A DNA stretch of 64,000 bases from Cotesia glomerata. Its lineage: Eukaryota; Arthropoda; Insecta; Hymenoptera; Braconidae. The translations under genes and the position numbers were made by a program. Below are positions 1 to 10,707 of this stretch, piece by piece (position 1 is the first letter of the stretch; each line of letters begins with the position of its first letter). The DNA lies in NCBI RefSeq assembly GCF_020080835.1, contig NC_058162.1:13607522-13671521 (forward strand), read 5' to 3'. The notes under the pieces were generated by a model, which did no database searches, had not been told where the DNA came from, and saw nothing but the letters and a program-made list of their open reading frames with translations.

Positions 1-1648
1 TGACTTCTGGATCCTCAATTTTGTATTGTGTAATCGCTTCCGCACGATTGAGTTGACGTAATCTGCGATGATTGCTTGCCCATTTTGCGAGTGGAAAGCC
101 GCCCGCCGTGCAGAGACGTTCAGTGTCATCAGCAACTGCTTGAAGTGATGTGAAGTCGTCTGTGCCGCCGGAGATGTCATCAACATAGCGACCTTTCGTG
201 AGTGGTGTGATTGCTAATGGGAACCGATGTCCTTCATCTTCTACGAGCTGGAGTAGGGCTCGAACGGCAAGGTAAGGAGCTGCTTTTGTGCCGTATGTGA
301 CGGTGGTGAGCCTGAATGGGATGATGTTTCCTTGTTTGTCGAACCAGAGAATTTGTTGAAGATCTTGATCATCTTCATGGACTTGTATCTGTCGATACAT
401 CTTGGTAACGTCTGTGATGAAGATGAACCGATGTTTTCTTGATGTGATAAGCACATCAAAGATGTTGACTTGTAACTTCGGCCCAGTATGCATGATGTCG
501 TTGAGTGAGAGTCCTGAGCTGGTTGGTTTTGAGCCATTGAAAACCACACGGATCTTGCTTGAATTGTTGTCTTCCTTCAGTACCCCATGATGAGGTAGGA
601 AGTACTGAGTTGCTGATGATTGTAAAACTGCAGGCTGCATGTGATTGATATCTTGGTACTCCTTCATGAATTGCATGTAAAGTGTCTTGAGTCTTGTTTC
701 ATGATCGAGACGACGCATGAGATGTTGTAAGCAGCGGCGTGCTGCAGTATATGAATCTCCTAGTTGACTTGGAGATGATATCAATGGCAATCTGACGATG
801 TATCTGCCAGAGCTGTCTCGTGAATGAGTATCCTTGAAGTGGGCCTCACAGGCTTCTTCGTCGGGTGATAGCGAGCGCGAATGATTGGACATGACCTCCT
901 CTTGAAGCCAGAATCTGGATAATAGATCCTGGAGATCCTGATCATGTTGATTGGAGACAGCGTGGTGAGCCCTAGGTGGTGTTGTTAAGTTAGCTTGGAC
1001 TGGACCAAGGATGATCCATCCAAAAATTGTATTTTTTGCGAGCAATCCAGGTGCTTCGCATCTGATAATCTCTCCAGTGATGACTTGACCATAGTAGTTA
1101 GCTCCAATGATGACATCAATTGGGCCTGGAGAGGCAAAGGCTGGATCGGCGAGCGTAAGATCCGAGAATTGAGCCACATCGGCATCTACTATTAAGGTAG
1201 CTGGTAATTGATCCGTTAATCGACCTAGGATATGAACCTGCAGCGTGAGTGACTGGTCTGAATGTTGTGACACTAGTGTAATTGTCACACATCCATTGGT
1301 GTGACCAGCCTTTGATGAGCCGATTCCTAAAATGGCTATATTGGAACGTGTGCGGCGTAAATGTAATAATTGTACCAATGTATCTGAAATAAAAGAGATT
1401 TCAGAACCGGAATCTAGTAATATGCGAATTGGATGAGTACTTAGCTTGGTCACGACATTGACTTGGCACGTTGCGAGTAACGTTGCAGCATGTTGAGCTG
1501 GAACACAACCAGTTGATGAGTCTGGAACTGATGAATGATGATCTGGATCTGTTGAATCTTGAGTACGGTGATCTTGAAGTTGGGCAACGGTGTTGAACGA
1601 GTATGATGATCCTGGAGCTTGATGATTGTTGTGCGGAAGCACAGTATT
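1..1648 (-). CDS. Pol (aspartic protease and reverse transcriptase), partial
   Basis: This frame directly follows the gag TAA in the same register. My translation from 1648 to base 1 met no stop codon, about 549 codons. The protease shows the active-site motif LLDSGSEISFI (D codon near 1412-1414) and a distal IIGANYYG segment. Reverse transcriptase begins near base 590 with YFLPHHGVLK and RVVFNGS, then FITDVTKMYRQ, and reaches the catalytic GRYVDDI box near bases 174-190. The catalytic aspartates are intact. The frame leaves the window just after the YVDD box. There is no obvious ATG directly after the TAA, so expression would need readthrough or reinitiation. An ORF search requiring ATG and a downstream stop would miss it. 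Confidence 0.88.
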
Positions 1649-3208
1649 TTATTGTTGTTGAGCCGAAGTGGTTGAAGTTGATGTGATTGATCCATCTGGG
1701 TGAATCATCGAGTGATGAATGCCTTGACAGACTTTACATCTGAACCGAGACTTGCATGTTTCGACTCGGTGGTGTCCAAGGCAGTTTGGACACAGTCTGA
1801 ATTGATCCACCACTTGAATCCGCTCTTGTGGTGTCATCCTGCCGAATTGATCACACCTGACCACGTAATGGTCTCCCTTGCACAGGTCACATGGGTATTG
1901 AGCCACTGGAGTCCTTTTCCCTTCTGCCTGAGGCGCTGGACTCACCGTTGAGCCTTGAGTGCTTGAAGTAGCCATGTGGGCGTGTGCTGTGCCCTTGATG
2001 GCCTTGGCGGTGGATCTTGAACTGGAGTGACTTGACCTCTGTTGATCGCCAGGCTTGTTGGTACTCTCCTCGTACCGTTCTTGAACTCGAGCGCGTTCAG
2101 TCAAGAATTGACGAAGCTGTGAGAGAGATGGAAATTCCACTGATGATCCCAATGATAATTCCCATGCTTCTCGGGTTGATCGATCCAGTTTCGATATGAT
2201 GAGTCGAGTTAGAAGGTAGCAATCTCCGGCACAAAGATTGACTTGTTGAGCGACGAGTGCACTGATCGCTTCATGGGTCTGATCGATGATTGAGTAGAGC
2301 TGCTTGGCAGACTTCGATGTCAAAGTGAGTAAATTTAATAATTTGTCCAATTGTGCTGAGACTAGTAGACGAGGAACATCGTACCTCTTCTGAATTGCAG
2401 CCCATGCACTTGCAAAGTTCTCATTGCACATTGGTGTACTAGCTATTAATTGAGCTGCCTGTCCTGTTAAATGAGTCTTTAGGTAGTGGAGACGCTCGAC
2501 ATCTTGAAGACCTTCACAATTGATGACAATTGAGGTGAACATATCCCTGAACTCTGGCCATTTGGCGTAATCACCAGAGAAGTGATTGATGTTCAGTGGA
2601 GGCAGGGCCACACGATGAGGAACTCGTGGTGCAACTTGTTGAGCTGGAATGGGTTGAGCTGGAGCATCTAGTTGATGAATGAGAGTGCTTAAAGCTGTGC
2701 GAGCCCCAATGTAAGATCTGTATGATACATCAAAGGTGCCGTCCTTGATGTATGGATGTTGGAGAAATTCTTCAGTGGCATTGGAGGCTAAATGGTCATG
2801 GATTAATGAAAACTGTTGCCATTCTTGAATGAGCACCTCCATGCGAGCCTTGAGTGACGACAGGCTTTCAGCAGTGGTGAGTGATGAAGCCGTCGCTTCG
2901 ATATCAGAGATGAGCTTCAATCTCGACAATTGCCCACTGACCTTGAGATCAAGTTCGCAAGCCTTTATTGAGCGCTTGCGTCCACGTTTTTTGGAATCTT
3001 GCGAGCTGAGCAGCGAGTCCTTGGGATTCTCGCCATCAGTGGTGTCGGATTCGATAATGTGATCCTTGTTTGCATCAGCAGGATTCACAAGTGGGAGCTT
3101 GGGATTCTGATGATCGATCTGGATGATAGGCGTCCTTGAATGATGTGGAGTTTCCTCTTGGGGAGTATCCGCTGGAGTAGATGTTGACGAGTCCTTATCG
3201 TCACCCAT
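1649..3208 (-). CDS. Gag polyprotein of BEL/Pao element (DUF1759-like)
   Basis: The product is 519 residues and would build the virus-like particle and bind element RNA. A basic stretch (KKRGRKRS) lies near residue 75. A DUF1759-like gag region begins near residue 203 (PPLNINHFSGDYAKWPEFRD). Cys/His clusters follow at about 440-452 (CDLC...), 473-485 (CPNCLGHH) and 491-500 (CKVCQGIHH). The start is the first ATG after the LTR leader. It ends in TAA at 1649-1651. The same frame then stays open through pol to the window edge, whereas BEL/Pao elements usually carry one uninterrupted gag-pol frame. This single stop is either a disabling mutation or a programmed readthrough site. Confidence 0.9.
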   Translation of the reverse strand: MGDDKDSSTSTPADTPQEETPHHSRTPIIQIDHQNPKLPLVNPADANKDHIIESDTTDGENPKDSLLSSQDSKKRGRKRSIKACELDLKVSGQLSRLKLISDIEATASSLTTAESLSSLKARMEVLIQEWQQFSLIHDHLASNATEEFLQHPYIKDGTFDVSYRSYIGARTALSTLIHQLDAPAQPIPAQQVAPRVPHRVALPPLNINHFSGDYAKWPEFRDMFTSIVINCEGLQDVERLHYLKTHLTGQAAQLIASTPMCNENFASAWAAIQKRYDVPRLLVSAQLDKLLNLLTLTSKSAKQLYSIIDQTHEAISALVAQQVNLCAGDCYLLTRLIISKLDRSTREAWELSLGSSVEFPSLSQLRQFLTERARVQERYEESTNKPGDQQRSSHSSSRSTAKAIKGTAHAHMATSSTQGSTVSPAPQAEGKRTPVAQYPCDLCKGDHYVVRCDQFGRMTPQERIQVVDQFRLCPNCLGHHRVETCKSRFRCKVCQGIHHSMIHPDGSITSTSTTSAQQQ

Positions 3209-3307
3209 GATTGATGAATCTGAATAATGATTTATTTTGTTAGAATTTGAACACAGAACGCGATTGATTGTGAGTCTGTGAACATTTTACGCGATTTCCA
3301 ACACCCG

Positions 3308-3325
3308 ATCCGGCTCGAGGGACCA
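3308..3325 (-). promoter_or_regulatory. Putative tRNA primer binding site
   Basis: Three bases inside the LTR end, the minus strand reads TGGTCCCTCGAGCCGGAT. It begins with the TGG that pairs with the CCA tail of a tRNA, so this is the expected minus-strand primer site. I cannot name the tRNA with certainty. It lies in the loop of a predicted hairpin formed by 3299-3313 and 3363-3378. Confidence 0.7.
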
Positions 3326-3328
3326 AAA

Positions 3329-3742
3329 TGTAAAATAACTTAACATTAAATATTTATTTATACCGGATCTGGGTGTTGAAAAGAAATTATAAACACTTAT
3401 TCGTGGTTTCTCGTTTATTATATAAAATATCACAGTTTAAAATTAGTGAACACTTGACTCTTAATAACTATCATAAAGTTAACTTCTTAATTTATTTGAA
3501 CTATTTGTACAAGATTTGTACAAGATGCACTGGATAATTGGAATTCCGTTATGAACACTTTATAAATACTGAGCACGTGTAGTTAGCCACCGCGTGTAGA
3601 TTAATTGTGCCGGTTGGCGCGTAATCGTCTATCTGCCTCGGGGAGTTGACTATCAGGGTGCGCGTCAGTCGCAGCACCACTGATGCAGTAGAGTGCGAAT
3701 TTACCAAGTGTTCTGGCGCGAACATTTGGTATTTACGCAACA
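3329..3742 (-). repeat. 5' long terminal repeat of the BEL/Pao element
   Basis: On the minus strand this 414-bp segment starts TGTTGCGTAAATACC and ends GTTATTTTACA, giving the TG...CA ends usual for LTRs. It lies directly upstream of a primer binding site and gag. The outer edge is placed where recognisable satellite sequence (GGAGTAATTATTCATTG) begins, and the inner edge three bases before the primer site. The second LTR is outside the window, so both edges rest on end motifs and context rather than on an LTR-LTR comparison. A 63-codon open frame inside it has no support as a gene. Confidence 0.8.
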
Positions 3743-5208
3743 GGAGTAATTATTCATTGAATAATCAGGAGCGAGGGTCAGTACGAGGCTCTGAGAGGCT
3801 GTGACTAAATTTGTATTTTTTATTAGAATAATAAGAATAATTTCTAATGAAAAAATCAGTAGCAAGGGTCAGTAAGAGGCTCTGGGCGGCTGTGACTGTA
3901 CCTTTATTCTCTATCTGTATAATAAGAATAATTTCTAATCAAAAAATCAGTAGCAAGAGTCACTAAGAGGCTCTAGACGTCTGTAGCTAATTTTTTATTT
4001 TTAATTAGAATAATGAAAATAATTATTAATTAAAATATCAGTAGTGAGGGTCAGTAAGAGGCTCTGGGCTGCTGTGACTAAATTTCATTTTTTTTCTTCT
4101 AATAACTGGAGTAATTATTTATTGAAAAATCAGTAGCGAGGATCAGTGAGAAGCCCTGCGCGGCTGTGAGTGAATTTTTATTTTTTATAATAATAATTAG
4201 AATAATATTCCTAGTAGAAATATGATCAAGTTTTCGTCTAGTAACTGGCCAGTTCAACTAGACTTGCCAGTTACTAGTTAGTTACTGGTTAGAATCCAGT
4301 GGAAACTTGATTATTTCTACTAGGGATCTAATAAAAAAAACCAGTAGCGAGGGTCAACGAGACGCTCTGGACGTCTGTAGTTGATTTTTTATTTTTAATA
4401 AGAATGATAAAAATAATTATTCCTCAAAGAATCAGCTGCGAGGAATAGTAGGAGGCTCTGGGTGCCTGTGAATGAATTTTATTTTTTATTAGAGCAATAA
4501 AAATAATTTCTGATCAAAAAATCAGTAGCAAGGGTCAGTAAGAGGCTCTGGACATCTGTAGCTGATTTTTTATTGTTAATAAGAATAATGAAGATGATTA
4601 TTAATTATAAAATCAGTTGTAAAGGAAAGTAAGAGGCTCTGTGTGGCTGTGACTGAATTTTATTTGCGTTTCCGATTACAGGAGTATTTATTTATTGAAA
4701 AATCAGTAGCGAGGGTGAATTAGAGGCCCTGGGCGACTGTGAATGAATTTTTTTTTTTCAATCACTGGAGTATTTATTTATTAAAAAGTCAGTAGCGAGG
4801 ATCCGTGAAAAGTCTTGGACGTTGGTAGCTGTTTTTTATATTTTTAATAAGAATAATGAAAATAATTTCTGATCGAAAAATTAGTAGCAAGAGTCAGTAA
4901 GAGGCTCTGGACGTCTGTAGCTGATTCTTTATTTTTAATTAGAATAATGAAATTGTTTATCTATTAAAAAATTATTTGCAAGGGACAGTGAGAGGCTTTG
5001 GGCAACTATGGATGAATTTGATTTTTTTTTTCAATTACTGGAGTAATTATTTATCGGAAAATAAGGAGCGAGGGTCAGTAAGAGGCTCTTAGCGGCTCTG
5101 ACTGAATTTGTATTTTTTATTAGAATAATAAGAATAATTTCTAATCGAAAAATCAGGATCGAGGGTCTGTGAGAGGTTCTGGGCTTCTGTAACTAAATTT
5201 CATTTTTT
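3743..5208. repeat. ~91-bp satellite array (left block)
   Basis: Degenerate units share the core GAGGGTCAGTAAGAGGCTCT followed by a CTGTGACTGAATTT-like segment and a T/A-rich spacer. The core recurs at about 3771, 3862, 3953, 4044, 4136, 4347 and so on to about 5158, with steps of ~91 bp except where a MITE interrupts. Some units carry GACGTCTGTAGCTGA instead of the CTGTGACTGA ending, so at least two unit subtypes are interleaved. The array continues at 6290 after a transposon insertion. No coding content was seen. Confidence 0.9.
4210..4325. mobile_element. Short inverted-repeat element (MITE) inside the satellite
   Basis: The left end CCTAGTAGAAATATGATCAAG is mirrored at the right by the complement of CTTGATTATTTCTACTAGGG. 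The middle also folds, with ACTGGCCAGT and CCAGTTACTAG. At ~116 bp with no coding sequence, it looks like a MITE that split one satellite unit. The superfamily cannot be assigned because the target duplication is unclear. Confidence 0.7.
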
Positions 5209-5210
5209 TT

Positions 5211-5366
5211 TAACTTCCCGCTAAAAATCTCAGATTTTCAAAAATCGGGAAGTTATTGTTTTCACCCCGTTTTGCAAAAATCGAGTTTTCATCAGATCTC
5301 GACGTTTGAAGGTCACAGGAAGCTTCTCTGACTATCCCCGCGAGGTTGTCACTATGTCTGTATGTA

Positions 5367-5451
<85 letters not shown>

Positions 5452-6288
5452 GTATGTGAATCACTTATAACTTTTGAACGGTTGAACCGATTTCATCGCG
5501 GTTGGTGCCATTCGAAAGGGCTTCGCCAAACTTAGATTTCCTGAGAATTTGAACCGATTTGGACCGATAGATTTTGAGAAATTTTGAAAAATCTCAAAAA
5601 AAATTAGAAAAAAATCATTTTTGAAAGTGGTTTTTTTGGAATATCTTTTAAACGGCTCGATCGATCAATTTCAAAAACTAATCAGCTCTTAACGTCAAAA
5701 AACCACGCCGATCGGCGCTGATCCGGTCAAAATCGGTTGATTCGTTCGAGAGATAGCGTGAACGGAATAAAACCGAAAAAAACCGAAAAAACTGTTTTTT
5801 TCACATAACTTCGTCATTTCTTCTCGGATCGTGTTTGATGATTTAAAATAATTTCAGAGGTTAAAAAACCGCGTCGATTGCCGCCGACAACGTGGAAATC
5901 GGTTGATTAGTTCGAGAGATATCCACGACGAAATATTTGGAAATAAGGGTTTTTTCAACATAACTTCGACATTTTTTGGAATAACTTTCAAACAGCTCTA
6001 CCGATCGATTCCAAAAACTAATCAGCTCTTAACATCATAAAACCACGTCGATTGCCACCAAGCTGGTCAAATGTATGAACATTCAAAAAATAGTGTTCCA
6101 TGAAACTTCTATCAAACTTTTGAGCTCAAAGAGCTCAAAAGCATAGAAAAGGTATCTTTTTGAGCTCGGAGAGCTTAAAACAACACACAGATTGTACTTT
6201 TGAGCTCGAAGAGCTCAAAAAAGCGGCCAGGTATTAACGGAATTAGCGGGAAGTTGCAGGGATGGCCTTTAGGGTCAACCGTTTTCCT
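5211..6288 (+). mobile_element. Interspersed AACTTCCCGC repeat element, copy 1
   Basis: The element starts AACTTCCCGCTAA and near its right end carries the mirrored TTAGCGGGAAGTT, then a short tail (GGATGGCCTTTAGGGT). It interrupts the satellite array. Inside are a long TG microsatellite and several degenerate ~100-bp units with CTAATCAGCTCTTAACATC and ATCGGTTGATTCGTTCGAGA motifs. GAGCTCAAAGAGCTCAAAA motifs follow. Further copies occur at 50290-51468, 48580-49420 (internal part), 53640-55022 (inverted) and 58021-58165 (inverted end). No transposase was seen, so it is probably non-autonomous. Confidence 0.8.
5370..5450 (+). repeat. (TG)n microsatellite
   Basis: About 40 uninterrupted TG dinucleotides preceded by TATG variants. 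It sits inside AACTTCCCGC copy 1. Related copies near 48680 and 54270 also carry TG/CA tracts, so the microsatellite belongs to the element. Confidence 0.97.
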
Positions 6289-6289
6289 A

Positions 6290-6960
6290 ATTTTTTTTTT
6301 TTTTTTTTTACTGCAGTAATTATTAATTGTAAAATCAGGAGCGAGGGTCAGTAAGAGGCTCTGAGAGGCTGTGACTGAATTTTTATTCTTTATTAGAATA
6401 ATAAAAATAATTATTGACTAAAAAATCAGTAGTGAGGATAAGTGAGAAGCTCTTGGCGCCTGTAACTGAATTTTATTTTTCATTAGATCAAAAAAAATAA
6501 TTTCAAATCAAAAAATCAGTAGCAAGGGTCACTAAAAGGCTTTGGACGTCTCTAGCTGATTTCTTATTTTTAATTAGAATAATGAAAATAATTATTAATT
6601 AAAAAATCAGGAGCAAGGGTCAGTGAGAAACTCTGGGCTACTGTGACTAAATTTCATTTTTTTTTTTTTACTGGAGTAATTGTTCATTGAAAAATCAGGA
6701 GCTAGGGTCAGTAAGAGGCTCTGGGCAGCTGTGACTGGATTTGTATTTTTCATTAGAATAATAAGAATAATTTCAAATCAAAAAATCAGTAGCGAGGGTC
6801 AGTGAGAGGCTCTGGAAGTCAGTAGATTATTTTTTATTTTTACTTAGAATAATGGAAATAATTATTAATTGGAAAATAAGTAGAATTTTATTTTTTTTCT
6901 TAATTCCTGGAGTAATCAGAGAGAGTCACTAAGAGACACAATTTTTATTTTTATCTGAAG
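6290..6960. repeat. ~91-bp satellite array (right block)
   Basis: This continues the same satellite after the inserted element, with cores near 6342, 6433, 6525, 6616, 6707 and 6797. Units decay towards 6960-7130, where the motif becomes unrecognisable. Confidence 0.85.
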
Positions 6961-7129
6961 AAATTGAAGTAATTTTTGATGAAAAAAATTAGGAGCAAAG
7001 TATAGCAGTAGAACTAGGCAGCCGTAAGTGGATTGTAATTTTATTTTTTCAATAACAAATAATTTTAAATCAAAAATAAATTCTAAGGAACAATGAAATG
7101 CACTGTGCGTCTGATTTCTTTGCGTTAAT

Positions 7130-9070
7130 TAATCAAATCACAAACATTATTGGTGAAATTGAACAATTATTAACGCAGTTCAGTTACGTAATGGTCAACA
7201 GCTGATTTATTGAGGTTAATCAATGGAATAATAATTATTTTTATGAGAATAAGACACAGTTTGACTCAAGGGAAACGAAGGAGCATCAATAGCACATTCA
7301 TTTTGGTTAATTAATGAAATATCAATTATTATTAGTAAAATTAATAAATTATTAACTCAGAAGGGTTAAAAAATAGTAAACAGCTGATTTTTTTTTGGTA
7401 ATTAATGAAATAATAATTATTGTTATAAAAAAAAAAAAAAACAACTCAAGGGAAACGAAAGAACATCGATAGCAGATTTATTTTGTTTAATTGATGAAAT
7501 ATTGATTATTATTAGTAAAATTAATGAATTATCAACTCAAACGGTTAAGAAATGATAAACAGCTGATTTATTTCAGTGAATGGATATAATATTAATTATT
7601 ATTATCAAAAAAAGACACAGATCGACTCAGAGAGAACGAAAGTTTATCGATGGCCCACTTATTTCGGTTAATTAATAGAATATGAATTATTAGTAGTGAA
7701 ATTAATAAATTATCGACTCAGACGAGTAGAAAATAGTCGAAAAGTGATTTTTCTTTGGTTAATTCATGAAATAATAATTATTGTTATCAAAGTAAGGCAC
7801 AGTTTGACTCAAGGTGAACAGGAGAGTATCGATAGCCCATTTATTTCGGTTAATCAATAAAATATTGATTATTACTAGTGAAAGTAATAAATCATCAAAT
7901 CGGACGGGTAGAAGATAGTCAACAGCTGACTTTTCTTTGGTGAATGAATGAAATAATAATTATTGTTATGAAAATGAGACACAGTTCGACTCAATGGACA
8001 CGAGAGAGTATCGAAAGATTTTTTATTTCAGTTAATTGATGAAATATTAATTATTATTATTATTAGTAAAATAAGTAACAGGTCAACTCCGAGGAAACAA
8101 AGAAGTATCGATGGCCCATTTCTTTCGGTTAATTAATAAAATATCAATGATCATTAGTAAAATTAATAAATTATCAACTTAGACAAGTCAAAAGATATTT
8201 AACAGCTGATTTCTTCCAGCTAATGGATAAAATAGCAATTATTATTATCAAAATAAGTCACAGGTTTACTTGAGGGAAACGAGAGGGTATCGATGGCTTA
8301 TTTATTTTGGTTAATAGATAAAATATGAATTATTATTACTAAAATAAGTCATAGATCGACTAAAAGGAAACGAGAGAGTATCGATGGCTCATTTATTTCG
8401 GTTAATTAATAAAATATTAATTATTATAAGTAAAATTACTAAATTATCAACTCGGACGAGTCAAAAGATGTTCAACAGCTGATTTATTTCGGCTAATGGA
8501 TAAAATAGTAATTATTATTATCAAAGTAAGCCCCAGGCTGACTCAAGGAAAACGAGAGAGTATCGATGGCCCATTTATTTTGGTTGATTGATAAAATATT
8601 AATTATTATTATTAAAACTAGTCATAGGTCGATTTAGAAGAAACAAGAGAGTATCGATGGCTTATTCATTTCGGTTAATTGAAAATATATTAATTATTAT
8701 TAGTAAAATTTAAAAATTATCAACTCGGACGGGTCAAAAGATGTTTAACAGCTGATTTATTCCGGCTAATGGATAAAATAGTAATTATTATTATCAAAAT
8801 AAGTCACAGGTTGACTCAAGGGAAACACGAGAGTATCGATGGCCCATTTATTTTGGTTATTTGATAAAATATTAACTATTATTATAACAATAAGTCATAG
8901 TTCGACTCAGAGAAAACGGGAAAGTATCGATAGCCCATTTATTCCGGTTAATTGATAAAATATTTATTGTTATAAGTGAAATTAATAAATTATCTACTCA
9001 GACAGTTTAAAAGATGATCAACAGCTGATTTATTTAGGTTAACCAATAAAATCATAATTACTACTTGTGA
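7130..9070. repeat. Second satellite family with ~180/270-bp periodicity
   Basis: Units contain AACAGCTGATTTATTTCGG, an AATTATTATTA segment, GACTCAAGGGAAACGAGAGA and GTATCGATGGCCCATTTATT. The AACAGCTGA box recurs about every 180 bp at first (7200, 7381, 7560, 7740, 7922). It then recurs about every 270 bp (8203, 8478, 8750, 9020), because an extra ~90-bp sub-unit with only the GTATCGATGG box is inserted in each period. It is AT-rich and has no open frame worth calling. Confidence 0.85.
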
Positions 9071-9120
9071 AATATTCAAAATTAAAATTATTTGTACAAT
9101 AGAAAAAAAATAGTCATTGT

Positions 9121-9575
9121 TTAGTCCATCAAGTGATCAAAATGTCCTCCGTTTTGCTGGATACAGAGACGACATCACTCGAGGAGATTTTCTTGTACAT
9201 TTTGTAGCATTTGCGGTCTCGCTGTTGTCTGAGCTGCATGGATGCGCGCTACAGTCTCCGTCTGATCTTGGGGCTCATCGAAATAGACCATCTCTTTAAA
9301 ATCTCCCTTGGGTGATTCGTAGAGAATTACGTGGTCGCCGATGATTCCAGCCCAGACATTAATATTCCATTTATTTTGAAATTTCCGGTTCACCGTCATG
9401 TGCGGATTCACTTCTGCATACCAATGAGTATTGTGCTGATTGAAGAAGCCCTCTCTGGTGAAAAGTGACTCATCAGTCCACAAAATTTCGCGCAAAAAAT
9501 CTGGATCCGCGTCGTTGGAGTGAAGAATGAACTGGCAGAAGTCCACGCGCAAGCGATAATCTTTAGTTTTTAATC
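9121..9575 (-). pseudogene. Mariner/Tc-like transposase pseudogene
   Basis: The minus strand encodes RVDFCQFILH then WTDESLFTREG, the first catalytic Asp region of an insect DDE transposase, and NVWAGIIGDHVI. It then jumps to KEMVYFDEPQ...MLQNVQ, a C-terminal segment. The central part that should carry the second Asp and the third D/E is missing. The frame meets TGA at 9175-9177, but the same frame continues with CRLCIQQNGGHFDHLMD and a TAA at 9121-9123. That tail is the family's usual C-terminus, so the TGA is probably a CGA-to-TGA mutation. The N-terminal DNA-binding part is replaced by the end of the adjacent foldback element. It cannot be active. Confidence 0.85.
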
Positions 9576-10707
9576 CGAACAGAAACAGTTTCACTGTAAA
9601 TAATTGCGCCAAGTCCACGTTCATAAAACTCATCTCAATAACATTTGCACTTTACGAAAAAAAAATTAGGCTCGTTTCAATAATTTTCGCTCTCAACAAA
9701 AAGATGTGAAATACAAAAAAATACCAAGAAACCGTCATAATGTTGAAAAAATTTTTTGAAAATTAAAAAATTAAAAAAAAAATTTTTATCGTACTGGGCG
9801 CGCGTCATTGAGTACCCCAAATTTTTTCGGAAGAATTTCAACTCAAGAAAAAACAATTTCGCTTGTATTTATATAATCATATTATATATTTATATAGATT
9901 TACATTAGTCAAGGATATTGAACTCATTGAAAACATTGCTTAGTGTATTAATTATCAGTTTTAGTGAAAAAACCCGTTTTTAAAATTTTTTTCAGATCTT
10001 TAGTGAAAACAACTGTCAATATGGTGGTGTGTTCAAGAAATCTAAAATTATATAAAATTTTTGGATTAATTTTTTTTCAGCTTCGTCATTAATCTTTAAT
10101 GAACAACCTTATGCAATATTAAAGCTTGATATTGTTTCGTTCAATTGTAATTAACACATTTTGATTGGCACTCACACTGCATTTTCCCAATTTAGTCGGC
10201 CATATGTTTTATTTTTTAGTAAACACAATTCTCACAATTCAACCGACCCAACGTGTGCATGCGTATCGACTTGTATGTAGTTTGCATAACTGCGTATGAC
10301 ATGTCGATTTTACCTAACTTTTGTAAAACTTATTATGAAATAACATAGGTTGACTTACTTGTAAATTTCTCAACATTAAAAAGATGTTCATTTATCCTGA
10401 AAAAATTTGGGGTACTCAATGACGCGCGCCAAGTACGATAAAAAAATTTTTTTTTAATTTTTTCATTTTCAACAAATTTTATTTCAATTTTTTCAACATT
10501 ATGACGGTTTCTTGGTATTTTTTTGTATTTCCAATCTTTTTGTAGAGAATGAAAATTATTAAAACGAGCCTAATTTTTTTTGTAAAGTGCAAATGTTATT
10601 GAGATGAGTTTTATGAACGTGGACTTGGCGCAATTTTTTACAGTGAAACTGTTTTTGTTCGGATTTCATATCTTTTTGTTAAGTTTTATTCTTTGCTCAC
10701 CTCTTAG
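9572..10707. mobile_element. 1.1-kb foldback element, copy 1
   Basis: Long terminal inverted repeats of about 260 bp begin ATCCGAACAGAAACAGTTTC on the left and end with the mirrored GAAACTGTTTTTGTTCGGAT on the right (10645-10664). The arms include CGCCAAGTCCACGTTCATAA, AATAACATTTGCACTTTA and GCGCGTCATTGAGTACCCC. A loop of ~550 bp has no open frame. A near-identical copy lies at 47029-48170, and both share ~43 bp beyond the right arm (to GCTCACCTCT). The left arm abuts the transposase pseudogene. A single arm fragment also occurs near 57365-57427. Confidence 0.85.

Larger units (their letters stand above)
1..3742 (-). mobile_element. BEL/Pao-type LTR retrotransposon, 5' part
   Basis: The element reads on the minus strand. 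Its 5' LTR is at 3329-3742, a primer binding site follows directly, then gag, then a pol frame that leaves the window at base 1 inside reverse transcriptase. The order of a DUF1759-like gag, CCHC knuckles, an aspartic protease with DSG, and a YVDD reverse transcriptase is that of BEL/Pao elements. The rest of RT, RNase H, integrase and the 3' LTR must lie to the left, outside the window. The right edge abuts the ~91-bp satellite, so the element inserted into satellite DNA. The five bases after the LTR (GGAGT, 3743-3747) are the expected target duplication, which cannot be tested without the left end. Confidence 0.9.

Noticed and set aside
3549..3740. 63-codon frame inside the LTR
   Set aside because: It overlaps the LTR with no conserved features; LTRs normally do not code here.
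5210..5464. Open frame with a His-Thr repeat
   Set aside because: It is the complement of the TG microsatellite inside a repeat element and has no independent support.
9797..10428. A separate inner transposon bounded by GCGCGTCATTGAGTACCCC inverted repeats
   Set aside because: The inverted repeat is continuous with the outer arms (ATCGTACT...AGTACGAT also pair), and the twin copy has the same structure, so it is one element.
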